The position numbers and the translations under genes were made by a program. A DNA stretch of 42,635 nucleotides from Yaniella sp. (GTDB lineage Bacteria > Actinomycetota > Actinomycetes > Actinomycetales > Micrococcaceae), in NCBI RefSeq assembly GCF_030453185.1, contig NZ_JAKDKW010000013.1, forward strand, positions 1 to 42,635, written 5' to 3'. Shown here piece by piece: positions 15,857 through 24,277 of this stretch (within the stretch, counting starts at the first letter, position 1; each line of letters begins with the position of its first letter). Below the pieces are notes generated by a model. The model was not told the origin of the DNA and did not search any database. It saw only the letters and a list, made by a program, of their open reading frames with translations.

Positions 15857-18800
15857 TTATGCGGGGTCAAGCACCACTATCAGGTCGTTTCCTGCTACGG
15901 GGGTCGGCGTAGGCAGTACCACCCGTGAGACAGTACCGGCCACCGGAGCGGTGATGCCTGCTTCCATCTTCATGGCTTCGATAGTAGCCACAGTGTCCCC
16001 CACCGCTACGGTCTCGCCTTCTTCGACCGTGACGGTCACAGTGCCCGAAAACGGTGCCGGGACGTGACCCTGGTGCGAAGCATCTGCCTTTTCAGCTTCA
16101 TGAACGCTGGACTCTACGGAACGGTCACGAACATCTACCTGGCGCTGTTGTCCATTTAATGTCACCATGACGGTTCGCATGCCCTTCTCATCGGCTTCTG
16201 ACACCGCTTGGAGGGTGGTCAGCAACCGCACGCCCTTGCCTAGCGAGATCACGTGCTCGTGGCCTTCGACCATCCCATAGAGGAAGTCTCGGGTATGAAG
16301 CACCGAGGTGTCGCCATACTGCCGAACATGTTCCTCATACTCGGCTGTCGGTCCAGGGAAGAGCAAGTGGTTCAAGGTTCTGCGCCGTGTCTCACCAGCA
16401 TCAGCGAGTTTGGCAGCGTCTTCTTCAGAGACATCTTCAATCTCGATTCCGGTGGCATTCCGGCCTTCTAGGGCCTTGGTTCGGAACGGTTCCGGCCAGC
16501 CACCTGGAGGGTCCCCGAGTTGTCCGGAGAGAAACGCAATCACCGAATCCGGAATGTCGTAGTTCCCTGGATTTTCTTCGAAATCTGCTGGATCTGCATC
16601 AGCGGAAACCAGCGCTAGTGCCAGATCTCCCACAACTTTCGACGACGGGGTGACCTTGACGATGTCGCCCAGAATGTCGTTGGCAGCCTCGTACATGTTT
16701 TCGATATCTTCGAATCGTTCCCCCACGCCCAGTGCAATCGCCTGCTGGCGAAGGTTGGAGAGTTGTCCGCCTGGAATCTCATGGGCATAGATGCGCCCCG
16801 TTGGTGCTGGAAGACCTGATTCGAAGGGTGAGTAAATCTCACGCACCGATTCCCAGTAGGGCTCCATTTCAGCAACATGGGCGAGGTCCAAGCCTGTCTC
16901 ACGTTCGGTATTGTCCGTGGCTGCGACCAACGCAGACATCGATACCTGCGAAGTGGTGCCCGCCAAAGCAGCACTAGCTGTATCAACGGCGTCAACGCCT
17001 GCAGCGGAGGCGGCTATCAACGTTGCTAGCTGGCCACCGGAGGTATCGTGCGTGTGCAGATGGACCGGCAGATCAAAGTTTTCGCGCAGTGCGCTGACGA
17101 GCTTCGTCGCCGCAGCGGGACGAAGAAGTCCTGCCATATCCTTGATCGCAAGAACGTGTGCACCAGCCTTGACCATTTCATCGGCCAGGCCAAGGTAATA
17201 GTCAAGGGTGTATAGCTGCTCCTGGGGATCCAGCAAATTGCCGGTGTAGCACAGCGCTGCTTCAGCAACTGATGCGGTGTTCTCACGCACGGCTGTGATA
17301 GCCGGGATGATCTGATTGACATCGTTCAACGCATCAAAAATACGGAAGATGTCGACCCCGGTTTGCGCTGCTTCCTCGACGAATGCCTCAGTTACGCGTT
17401 GTGGATACGGTGTGTAACCAACGGTGTTGCGCCCCCGCAACAACATCTGTAGCGGGATGTTTGGCATCTCTTCGCGGAAACGCGCGAGACGATCCCACGG
17501 GTCTTCAGAAAGGAATCGCAGGGCGACGTCATAGGTAGCTCCGCCCCAGACCTCTGCGGATACCAAATTCGGCAATAAGTGCGAGACTGCCGGAGCCGCG
17601 GCAAGCATGTCCCTGGTACGAATCCGGGTAGCCAGCAGTGACTGGTGTGCATCGCGGAACGTGGTGTCGGTAACCCCGAGTCCCTCATGGTCCCGTAGTG
17701 CTTGGGCAAAGCCTTCGGGCCCCTTTTCAAGGAGAAGGTCACGCCATCCGGTAGGTGGGGCAACCTTCGAGGGGCCATCAAACGGGCTCCGATCAGGTTC
17801 ATCAGACTTATCGCCAGGAAAATCTGGCAATTTTTTACGCGGATCCATACCTTCGATCCGTGGACCGTATGGAGGGTTGACCGTGACATCTGCCAGGTAC
17901 GATAACGCTCGTGAGCCTCGGTCCTGTGAACGGTTAATTTGCGTCAGGTACGGATTCTTATCAATAAAGTCTGTGGCAACGTCGCCATCGATGAATTGCT
18001 GGTTGTCAAAGACATTGAGCAGGAATGGAATGTTTGTAGCCACGCCGCGGACTCTGAATTCAGCAAGGGCTCTCCGAGCTCGACGCTGAGCTGTTAAGAA
18101 ATCGCGACCACGTGCTGACATTTTGACCAGCATGGAGTCAAAGTGCGGGGAAATTTCGGCGCCCGTGTAGATCGTCCCGCCATCTAGTCGAATGCCCGAA
18201 CCACCTGCAGAACGGTACGCCGTGATTTTTCCAGTATCCGGACGGAAATCGTTGGCTGGGTCTTCTGTGGTGATGCGACACTGAATAGCTGAACCGCGTA
18301 CGAAGAGCTCTTCTTGACGAATATCGAGATCCGCGAAGGTTGCCCCTGCCGCAATACGAAGCTGTGCGCCCACCAAGTCAACGTCTGTAATCTCTTCGGT
18401 AATGGTGTGCTCAACCTGGATGCGAGGGTTCATCTCAATGAACACGTGCTCTCCTGCACGCTCCCCTTCGGTATCAACCAAGAATTCGACAGTACCGGCG
18501 TTGCGATAGTTCATTGCCTTGGCAAATTTCACAGCATCATCATAGAGTCGCTGACGCAGTTCATCATCAATGTTTGGTGCCGGGGCAATCTCAATGACTT
18601 TTTGGTGCCGACGTTGCATCGAGCAATCGCGCTCGAACAGGTGCACGACATCGCCGTTACTGTCAGCTAAGACCTGGACCTCTATGTGTCGAGGGCGCAA
18701 TACTGCTTGCTCAAGAAAAGCCGTTGGGTCACCGAAAGCTGTATCTGCTTCGTGCATCGCTGCTTTCAAAGCTTCAGGCAGATCTTGTGCTTTCTCGACG

Positions 18801-19357
18801 CGTCGCATACCGCGGCCACCGCCACCGGCAACGGCCTTAACAAATAATGGGAACCCAATGTCATCCCCTTGCGCAATGAGCTCGTCTTCATTGTCCGACG
18901 GTTCCGTAGACTTCAGCACCGGTACACCAGCGGCTTCAGCGGCACGTAGCGAGGCAACCTTATTGCCTGTTTGCTCCAGAACATCCGCAGGCGGCCCCAC
19001 AAACGTCAGTCCGTTAGCTTCAGCCTTCCTGGCTAACTCTGAATTCTCAGAAAGAAACCCATAGCCTGGATAGATGGCGTCAACGCCTGCTTCCAAAGCA
19101 ACATTGATGATGCTATCCACATCGAGGTAGGCCCGCACAGGGTGGCCTTCTTCACCAATCCGGTATGCTTCGTCAGCTTTTTGTCGGTGAATGGAATTAC
19201 GGTCCTCATAAGGAAAGACCGCTACGGTCTTTGCACCGAGTTCGTGACACGCGCGGAATGCACGGACAGCGATCTCGCCTCGGTTAGCAACCAGGACTTT
19301 ATTAAACATTCGTTCCCCACCGTTGCTTGCGGCCGAGTTAGCTTGAGTATCAGCCAA
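15857..19357 (-). CDS. pyc: Pyruvate carboxylase
   Basis: A single-chain biotin enzyme of 1166 residues that makes oxaloacetate from pyruvate, bicarbonate and ATP. The order is biotin carboxylase (about 17-470, starting FNKVLVANRGEIAVRAF, with an ATP-grasp Gly-rich loop GGGGRGMRRV), carboxyltransferase (about 560-860, motif TTFRDAHQSLLATR and a Lys in AIKDMAGLL), a tetramerisation region, and a biotinyl domain whose EAMKME carries the biotin-accepting Lys near 1129. The TTG start at 19357 has GGAGG four bases upstream. An ATG 16 codons later also has a GGGGA site, so either is possible. Together with the malic enzyme at the right end it marks the anaplerotic node. The upstream gap is divergent with the ParA-like gene. 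Confidence 0.97.
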   Translation of the reverse strand: MADTQANSAASNGGERMFNKVLVANRGEIAVRAFRACHELGAKTVAVFPYEDRNSIHRQKADEAYRIGEEGHPVRAYLDVDSIINVALEAGVDAIYPGYGFLSENSELARKAEANGLTFVGPPADVLEQTGNKVASLRAAEAAGVPVLKSTEPSDNEDELIAQGDDIGFPLFVKAVAGGGGRGMRRVEKAQDLPEALKAAMHEADTAFGDPTAFLEQAVLRPRHIEVQVLADSNGDVVHLFERDCSMQRRHQKVIEIAPAPNIDDELRQRLYDDAVKFAKAMNYRNAGTVEFLVDTEGERAGEHVFIEMNPRIQVEHTITEEITDVDLVGAQLRIAAGATFADLDIRQEELFVRGSAIQCRITTEDPANDFRPDTGKITAYRSAGGSGIRLDGGTIYTGAEISPHFDSMLVKMSARGRDFLTAQRRARRALAEFRVRGVATNIPFLLNVFDNQQFIDGDVATDFIDKNPYLTQINRSQDRGSRALSYLADVTVNPPYGPRIEGMDPRKKLPDFPGDKSDEPDRSPFDGPSKVAPPTGWRDLLLEKGPEGFAQALRDHEGLGVTDTTFRDAHQSLLATRIRTRDMLAAAPAVSHLLPNLVSAEVWGGATYDVALRFLSEDPWDRLARFREEMPNIPLQMLLRGRNTVGYTPYPQRVTEAFVEEAAQTGVDIFRIFDALNDVNQIIPAITAVRENTASVAEAALCYTGNLLDPQEQLYTLDYYLGLADEMVKAGAHVLAIKDMAGLLRPAAATKLVSALRENFDLPVHLHTHDTSGGQLATLIAASAAGVDAVDTASAALAGTTSQVSMSALVAATDNTERETGLDLAHVAEMEPYWESVREIYSPFESGLPAPTGRIYAHEIPGGQLSNLRQQAIALGVGERFEDIENMYEAANDILGDIVKVTPSSKVVGDLALALVSADADPADFEENPGNYDIPDSVIAFLSGQLGDPPGGWPEPFRTKALEGRNATGIEIEDVSEEDAAKLADAGETRRRTLNHLLFPGPTAEYEEHVRQYGDTSVLHTRDFLYGMVEGHEHVISLGKGVRLLTTLQAVSEADEKGMRTVMVTLNGQQRQVDVRDRSVESSVHEAEKADASHQGHVPAPFSGTVTVTVEEGETVAVGDTVATIEAMKMEAGITAPVAGTVSRVVLPTPTPVAGNDLIVVLDPA

Positions 19358-19580
19358 GGTACCTCCATGATGTTGGTGCTGCTGTCACGATTGGCAACAG
19401 ACGCTCAGGTATGTTCCACGATATCGTTCGTGTATACATTGAACACATGTGATACTACCCACGTCGGGGGCCTTTGCAAAAATTGTGTACGGGAAGGGGA
19501 CGCACACCGACGCAACCTATTCACTTGTTAGAATGTGTTATCGACCAAATCTTCTATTTCATAACTAAGGTGCAATCGTA

Positions 19581-20405
19581 GTGCAGGTTATTTCTATTTC
19601 GAGCCTTAAGGGCGGCGTTGGTAAGACTTCTATAACGCTAGGTTTGGCATCTGCTGCCTGGGCAGCCGGCATTTCTACACTGGTCATTGATCTTGACCCG
19701 CACGCTGATACAACAACTGGTCTAGGCATCAAACATGACCAGCCCGGAAGCGACATTGGAACAATGTTGCGGAAGCCAAAACACCACAATATTGCAGAGC
19801 ACGCCGTGCCCTCTGGATGGGTCCCAGCTGCCCATCAAGACGGCACCCGGCCGGGTACGCTACACGTCGCTCGCGGTTCCGCGAAGACATCCATGTTTGA
19901 GAAAGTATCTACACGACGCCGAGAATTAAACCGCCTTTCGACGTTGTTAGACACCGCAGACGAGTACGATCTCGTACTCGTTGACTGCCCTCCGGCGCTA
20001 AATGGCATCACACGGATGGCTTGGGCCGCTTCAACCGCAGTACTACTAGTGGCTGAACCGAGTTTATTCTCGGTTGCTGGAACCGAACGCACGTTCCGTG
20101 CTCTGGACTTATTCCAACGGGAGTACGCTCCCAAACTTAAGACCTCCGCCGTTGTAGTGAATAGGGTTCGTGCAGCATCGACCGAGCATAAATATCGCCT
20201 GTCTGAAATGCGCCGAATGTTCGGCAATCGGCTGCTGGACACGCAAGTGCCTGAAACCTCTAATTGGCAACAAATGCAGGGCGCAGCCTGGCCAGTACAT
20301 GCTTGGCCAGGCGATACCGCCCACACTGCGGCGCGCACTTTCGACCACCTGCTCGAGAGCCTGTACGATGCCAAACAACCCCCTCGAAGGGCCCGACGAA
20401 GTTAA
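19581..20405 (+). CDS. Orphan ParA/MinD-family ATPase
   Basis: A 274-residue deviant Walker ATPase. It shows SLKGGVGKTS (Walker A with the signature Lys, about 8-17), VIDLDPHADTTTGLG (A-prime, about 36-50) and LVDCPPALNG (Walker B, about 131-140). No ParB-like gene and no parS-like 16-mer were found near it, and the window has a second, more typical ParA beside scpA. It is divergent from pyruvate carboxylase and convergent with a MerR regulator. The GTG at 19581 has an AAGG sequence about 11 bases upstream. The C-terminus ends in a short Arg-rich tail (PRRARRS). A positioning or segregation role on some cellular cargo is possible; the substrate is unknown. Confidence 0.85.
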   Translation: MQVISISSLKGGVGKTSITLGLASAAWAAGISTLVIDLDPHADTTTGLGIKHDQPGSDIGTMLRKPKHHNIAEHAVPSGWVPAAHQDGTRPGTLHVARGSAKTSMFEKVSTRRRELNRLSTLLDTADEYDLVLVDCPPALNGITRMAWAASTAVLLVAEPSLFSVAGTERTFRALDLFQREYAPKLKTSAVVVNRVRAASTEHKYRLSEMRRMFGNRLLDTQVPETSNWQQMQGAAWPVHAWPGDTAHTAARTFDHLLESLYDAKQPPRRARRS

Positions 20406-20442
20406 TATTCTCAAGCAATACATTATATGTGGCGCAAATAAC

Positions 20443-20476
20443 AAAAACCCGGTTATGTATACATAACCGGGTTTTT
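20443..20476. terminator. Bidirectional intrinsic terminator
   Basis: Perfect arms AAAAACCCGGTTATG and its complement around TATA, giving a GC hairpin with five T residues on either strand. It separates the ParA-like gene from the convergent MerR gene. Confidence 0.92.
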
Positions 20477-20509
20477 CATGGTTTATTGACTATTTGTGCA
20501 CAGCCGCCG

Positions 20510-21103
20510 TTAGGAAGCTGTCTTGCGGCGAGCATCACGGCGAAGCGCGAGTTCATCGCCAGGAAAGTCCTCTTCCGTTGTCTGGCCATCGGCGAGACGC
20601 TCCGCTGGAAGTTCAGACAAGGTACCTTCGACTTCACGCCATACACGACCCACGGCGATACCGTACACACCCTGGCCGCCCTGGACAAGATCAATGACCT
20701 CATCAGCTGAGGTACATTCATAAACTGATGCGCCATCAGACATTAACGTGATTTGTGCCAGGTCCTCCACACCGCGCTCACGGAGGTGTTCAACTGCGGT
20801 GCGAATCTGTTGCAGCGACACTCCAGTGTCGAGCAGACGTTTTACAACCTTCAGCACGAGAACATCGCGGAATGAATAGAGCCGGTGCGTACCCGAGCCC
20901 TCAGCGCCACGTAGTGACGGCACAACCAGACCGGTACGCGCCCAGTAGTCAAGCTGACGGTAGGTGATTCCTGCTGCCTTCGAGGCGGTAGGACCGCGGT
21001 AACCGTGGTCGTTATTTAGCCAGGGTGCGTCGTCGCTAAACAGTACGCCCTGGTTGCCAGAGTCCAAATTCTGGCTCTGCCCTGAATCACTGGTGTGAGA
21101 CAC
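20510..21103 (-). CDS. MerR-family transcriptional regulator (Rv1830 type)
   Basis: A 197-residue regulator. The winged HTH (about 36-105) reads GPTASKAAGITYRQLDYWAR then TGLVVPSLR, HRLYSFRDVLVLKVVKRLLD and GVSLQQIRTAVEHL, which is the MerR fold. The effector-side region is not a metal-binding type, as no Cys cluster is present. The conserved group garA, ftsR, DUF151 gene and this gene equals Rv1827-Rv1830, so it is the Rv1830 counterpart. The GTG start at 21103 has GGAGG eight bases upstream. A 14-base perfect palindrome lies about 138 bases upstream and could be an operator. The regulated genes are not known from sequence. Confidence 0.9.
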   Translation of the reverse strand: MSHTSDSGQSQNLDSGNQGVLFSDDAPWLNNDHGYRGPTASKAAGITYRQLDYWARTGLVVPSLRGAEGSGTHRLYSFRDVLVLKVVKRLLDTGVSLQQIRTAVEHLRERGVEDLAQITLMSDGASVYECTSADEVIDLVQGGQGVYGIAVGRVWREVEGTLSELPAERLADGQTTEEDFPGDELALRRDARRKTAS

Positions 21104-21240
21104 TAGGGGTTCCTCCTGCTGATCTGTTCCACCCGGGGAAGTTTTGTAAGCACATCACCCTTCACCGAATCACTTCCGGCTACTAAATAATGGTCTCACA
21201 TATACTGTGGAACTTATAGTGCTCCACGCTATTCTGCGAA

Positions 21241-21254
21241 TTGACCCGGGTCAA
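21241..21254. promoter_or_regulatory. Perfect palindrome upstream of the MerR gene
   Basis: TTGACCCGGGTCAA is a complete 14-base dyad. On the minus strand its TTGACC could act as a -35 element, with TAGCGT 17 bases on as a possible -10, so a bound protein would cover the promoter. Function inferred only. Confidence 0.4.
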
Positions 21255-21287
21255 AGACCACGGTGGAATATTCAGTTCGTGTCGGAA

Positions 21288-21902
21288 CTATTTTTCCGAT
21301 GATCCGGGGTCGTCGTTGTCTTCGGTCCCATTATCAGGGTCGTCATCTTCAAACGGTGGCGGTGTTTGCTGCTGTTCTCCCGACTTCAAGAAATCTTCTG
21401 GACTAAGATCCTTCAGGAATTCCCGAAAATCGTCGAGACTTTCTTCGGTAACCTCAGGCTGTGTCTCTGGGGTTTCGATATTCAGCTCTGCTGCAATATC
21501 GCCTTCGGTCAGGTCTATACCAGCGGAATCAAGAACATCTTCACTGGCATACACAGAGACTCCGGCAAATAGCGCAGCAGCTACAGCATCTGATGCCCGA
21601 GCGTCCACAGCCTTGCCGGATGCCAACATAAGCTCGGCATAGAACACCTCATCATCAACTTTAGCGATTCGCACTGCCTCAATTGGGTCTCCGGCCGTCT
21701 CAAGAGCCTCCACAAGGAGTTGGTGTGTCGTTGGACGAGGAGTATCGACACCTTGTTGCGCCAGGCCTATAGCGGTGCCCTCTGACGGTCCTATCCACAG
21801 TCTCAATAAACGCTGGGAATCTTGATGCAACAGCAACAGGATGGGTTGATTGCCGGGGAGGACGATCCGAATTTCAAGGACCTTCATTACTATGTCGGCC
21901 AT
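21288..21902 (-). CDS. Bifunctional nuclease family (DUF151) protein
   Basis: A 204-residue protein of the DUF151 or bifunctional nuclease family (Rv1829 type). The core (about 6-135) shows LLLLHQDSQRLLRLWIGPSE, AIGLAQQGVDTPRPTTHQLL and the most conserved block SGKAVDARASDAVAAALFAG (about 93-112). Family members from plants have RNase and DNase activity; the bacterial role is not settled. The last 60 residues are strongly acidic and rich in Pro, Glu and Asp, which is longer than the catalytic core needs. The ATG at 21902 has AAGGAG seven bases upstream. It lies 42 bases behind ftsR on the same strand. Confidence 0.9.
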   Translation of the reverse strand: MADIVMKVLEIRIVLPGNQPILLLLHQDSQRLLRLWIGPSEGTAIGLAQQGVDTPRPTTHQLLVEALETAGDPIEAVRIAKVDDEVFYAELMLASGKAVDARASDAVAAALFAGVSVYASEDVLDSAGIDLTEGDIAAELNIETPETQPEVTEESLDDFREFLKDLSPEDFLKSGEQQQTPPPFEDDDPDNGTEDNDDPGSSEK

Positions 21903-21944
21903 GGCGAAGCTCCTTATCTTAGTGTTGCCTAAAGCGAGACGAGG

Positions 21945-22694
21945 CTAATCGTCCATATCTGCAATTTCAGCACTCACTACCCCAGCATGCAAGCTCAAAC
22001 AGGCCTGAGTGATTTCTCGTGCCGCTTCTGTAACGCGCTCTTTGGAGACGCCACCATTGTTTTGGGCAATCCCTGAGGTAGCTTGTTCAACCATCCCCAG
22101 TTCACGGTCTGCCGCGATACGGAATGGTCGAAGGTGCCGTGCCTCGAATCCGAATCCAGTGAGCGTGACGGCCGCCCTGGCGACCTTGAGGCTGTGGTCG
22201 TCGTATCGGCCCGTCTCATCGGCCCAGACGAGACGGTAGGCTTCCAGCGTCTTCATCAAGTCGTCTGACGCCCCTGACATTCCCTGCAGTTCAGCGCGAG
22301 ACATCGGCCGAATGTGTCCAGTCAATTCTTGCGCCAGCTGTTGCGATACTGAACGGGGCTCGAGCCTCAATCCACCAGGCAGTGATTCCGGGCGCTTTCC
22401 AGCATCTATGGCATCAAGATAATCCTTAATGACTTTTAACGGCAAAAACTGATCTCGCTGGAGTGCCAAGATAAAACGCAGTCGATCAACGTCTACCTGT
22501 GTGTATTTGCGGTAGCCCGCCGCTGTTCGCGCAGGTGTCAACAGTCCGCGCTCTTCGAGAAAACGCACCTTCGAAGCTCTCACCTCAGGGAATTCTGAGT
22601 TGATATGTTCTAACACTTCGCCGATCGTTAGAAGCGTTTGCGAACGTTTAGCTATAGCAGAGGCGACCGGGCGTGGTTTTGGGGAAGCGGACAA
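21945..22694 (-). CDS. ftsR: MerR-family cell division regulator FtsR
   Basis: A 249-residue MerR regulator. The HTH (about 21-90) reads LLTIGEVLEHINSEFPEV, then RASKVRFLEERGLLTPARTA, GYRKY and DVDRLRFILALQRDQFLPL. Length and arrangement match Rv1828 and the FtsR protein of Corynebacterium glutamicum, which activates ftsZ. The rest (about 130-249) is mostly helical. The TTG at 22694 has AAAGG about 10 bases upstream. It follows garA in the order seen in mycobacteria. Control of ftsZ in this organism is inferred from the family. Confidence 0.87.
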   Translation of the reverse strand: MSASPKPRPVASAIAKRSQTLLTIGEVLEHINSEFPEVRASKVRFLEERGLLTPARTAAGYRKYTQVDVDRLRFILALQRDQFLPLKVIKDYLDAIDAGKRPESLPGGLRLEPRSVSQQLAQELTGHIRPMSRAELQGMSGASDDLMKTLEAYRLVWADETGRYDDHSLKVARAAVTLTGFGFEARHLRPFRIAADRELGMVEQATSGIAQNNGGVSKERVTEAAREITQACLSLHAGVVSAEIADMDD

Positions 22695-22773
22695 TTGGTT
22701 CAGACCTTTTCAACAAGTAGGACCAGGTACAGCACGTCACCGGTCACCGAACCGACGACGAATGACCGAGATT

Positions 22774-23226
22774 TTAAGCGTGTGTTTGCTGCGTTCCTGC
22801 ATAATACGACAGACGGAATTTCCCAATCTGAAGTTCCATACCTGTACGCAACTCAAGTGAGTCCACCCGATCGTTATTAATATAAGTACCGTTTAGTGAT
22901 CCTGTATCGACGACCTTGAACCCGCCTGAGTGACGCTCAAATGTTGCGTGTTGACGAGAAACGGTCACGTCGTCCAAGAAAATGTCAGCATCCGGATGAC
23001 GACCAACGGAGACTTTGTCTTGGTCGAGCAAGAAACGAGCTCCGCGGTTAGGACCTTCATGTGCCACAAGCAGCGCGGAACCTACCGGCAATGCTTCCAC
23101 GGTCGCGCGCTCTTCTGGCTGCAGGTGAAGGTCTTTAAGGGGTTCAAGCTTCGGCAACCCTACGGTTGTTGGCTCAATATCAGAATGATCTTCTGAGTTA
23201 CCAGGAACGGGGTTATCTGTTGTCAT
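22774..23226 (-). CDS. garA: GarA-type FHA-domain regulator
   Basis: A 150-residue cytosolic FHA protein. The FHA domain (about 50-142) has the phosphothreonine-binding residues in order: GRHPDAD with Arg76, VTVSRQHATF with Ser90 and His93, and GSLNGTYIN with Asn112. GarA and OdhI inhibit 2-oxoglutarate dehydrogenase and tune glutamate metabolism; phosphorylation of a Thr pair in an N-terminal ETTSVF motif makes the FHA domain close on itself. Here a Thr pair is kept at 20-21, but the surrounding sequence is EPTTVGLPKL rather than the usual motif. The ATG at 23226 has AAGGAG nine bases upstream and is preferred over the ATG eight codons earlier. Kinases such as PknL in this window could act on it. 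Confidence 0.9.
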   Translation of the reverse strand: MTTDNPVPGNSEDHSDIEPTTVGLPKLEPLKDLHLQPEERATVEALPVGSALLVAHEGPNRGARFLLDQDKVSVGRHPDADIFLDDVTVSRQHATFERHSGGFKVVDTGSLNGTYINNDRVDSLELRTGMELQIGKFRLSYYAGTQQTHA

Positions 23227-23259
23227 GCTTGAGCGCTCCTTGTAGTGCATAATTTAGCT

Positions 23260-23291
23260 GGCGACCCGGGTCCATGAGTCGCCCTGACTCA
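23260..23291 (-). promoter_or_regulatory. Alternative hairpins in the garA leader
   Basis: Two inverted repeats share bases. GGCGAC at 23260 pairs with GTCGCC at 23278, and TGAGTC at 23275 pairs with GACTCA at 23286. Only one can form at a time. They lie 34-65 bases upstream of the garA start, behind a possible TAAACT -10 box. Confidence 0.35.
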
Positions 23292-23481
23292 CATAGTTTA
23301 GCTGATCGGTGCTTTGAATTCACTGCCTGGGGAAAACTAAATCGCGGCGAATGAGCTTGTCACCTTGAATTTTCAACTTCAGTATGCTTGCAGGAAAATC
23401 TTCTTTCGGATTATGTTGTTTTACCTGGCACATATTATCGATGTAGTACGCAAGAAGATGTGCATGATGTTGAAAAAGAAA

Positions 23482-23513
23482 ACATCCTTGGCTCTATAAG
23501 AATCCAAGGATGT
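23482..23513 (-). terminator. Terminator of tRNA-Pro
   Basis: Ten-base arms ACATCCTTGG and CCAAGGATGT around a 12-base loop. On the minus strand they are followed by TTTCTTTTTC. It begins six bases after the tRNA end. Confidence 0.88.
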
Positions 23514-23518
23514 GCTGG

Positions 23519-23592
23519 TCGGGCTGACAGGATTTGAACCTGCGACCCCATCTCCCCCAGAGATGTGCGCTACCAAGCTGCGCCACAGCCCG
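23519..23592 (-). tRNA. tRNA-Pro (anticodon GGG)
   Basis: The minus strand folds as a full tRNA of 74 bases including the discriminator A. The acceptor arm is CGGGCTG with CAGCCCG, the D arm GCGC AGCTTGGTA GCGC, the anticodon arm CATCT with loop CTGGGGG giving anticodon GGG, and the T arm GCAGG TTCAAAT CCTGT. CCA is not encoded. It reads Pro codons CCC and CCU. Confidence 0.97.
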
Positions 23593-23703
23593 TTCCAGTG
23601 CTCAAATTCAAGCGCTGGGATACTCGGGTTACTATACACGATGCCAAGTGAAAGTCCGAATTTCACCATTTCGTTGAATGCCTTCATGTCACAGTGAACG
23701 TTT

Positions 23704-23709
23704 TAGACT
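23704..23709 (+). promoter_or_regulatory. Leaderless -10 element of apt
   Basis: TAGACT ends seven bases before the apt ATG, with no ribosome site between, which fits a leaderless transcript. The -35 region is poor. Confidence 0.5.
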
Positions 23710-23716
23710 ACAACCC

Positions 23717-24250
23717 ATGACTACTCTTCCTTCCAACACTGAGCACATTGCGTATGCTCGATCCTTGATCCGGACCATCGAAAACTATCCTCAACAGGGC
23801 GTCTCTTTTCGTGACATCACTCCCCTGTTGGCTGATGGCCAAGCGATGCGCACAGTAGCCGAGGCGCTCGTCTCGCAAGCTGGCACCTCATTCGATGTCG
23901 TAGCCGGCGTCGAAGCCCGAGGTTTTATTTTTGCTGGGGCAGCTGCCACGGTCGCCGGAACAGGAATGATCCCCCTCCGTAAACAAGGAAAATTGCCAAA
24001 ACCCGCCCATCAGGTGTCGTTTGAGAAGGAATACGGCCACGATGTACTGGAAGTGTCCCCGGAACTCGAAGCGGGTATGCGTGTGCTTTTACTCGACGAT
24101 ATTTTGGCGACGGGCGGTACTCTGAAGGCAGGCGCAGAATTGGTGAAGCGGGCTGGCGCCGACGTCGTAAGCGTCGGAGTCGTCATGGAACTTCAAGGGC
24201 TTGAAGGTAGAGCAATGATGCCGCAGACCAAAGCGCTGTTTAGCTTATAG
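23717..24250 (+). CDS. apt: Adenine phosphoribosyltransferase
   Basis: A purine salvage enzyme of 177 residues that makes AMP from adenine and PRPP. Visible are the N-terminal block NYPQQGVSFRDITPLL (about 23-38), the loop VAGVEARGFIFA (about 62-73), the flexible segment IPLRKQGKLP, and the PRPP-binding motif VLLLDDILATGGT (about 120-132). Length is normal for the family. The ATG at 23717 is preceded at leaderless distance by TAGACT. A frame extension of 13 codons upstream has no ribosome site and is not used. The gene converges on der with a 27-base gap and no clear terminator. In many actinobacteria apt sits by relA; that is not the case here. Confidence 0.95.
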   Translation: MTTLPSNTEHIAYARSLIRTIENYPQQGVSFRDITPLLADGQAMRTVAEALVSQAGTSFDVVAGVEARGFIFAGAAATVAGTGMIPLRKQGKLPKPAHQVSFEKEYGHDVLEVSPELEAGMRVLLLDDILATGGTLKAGAELVKRAGADVVSVGVVMELQGLEGRAMMPQTKALFSL

Positions 24251-24277
24251 TCCACGGCATCGCGCGGTGAGAGGTAT

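Noticed and set aside
19358-19580. parS site near the orphan ParA gene
   Set aside because: No sequence close to the TGTTTCACGTGAAACA consensus was found here or near parA at 30.8 kb.
23519-23592. Integration scar at tRNA-Pro
   Set aside because: No direct repeat of the tRNA 3-prime end was seen within the window and no integrase lies beside it.
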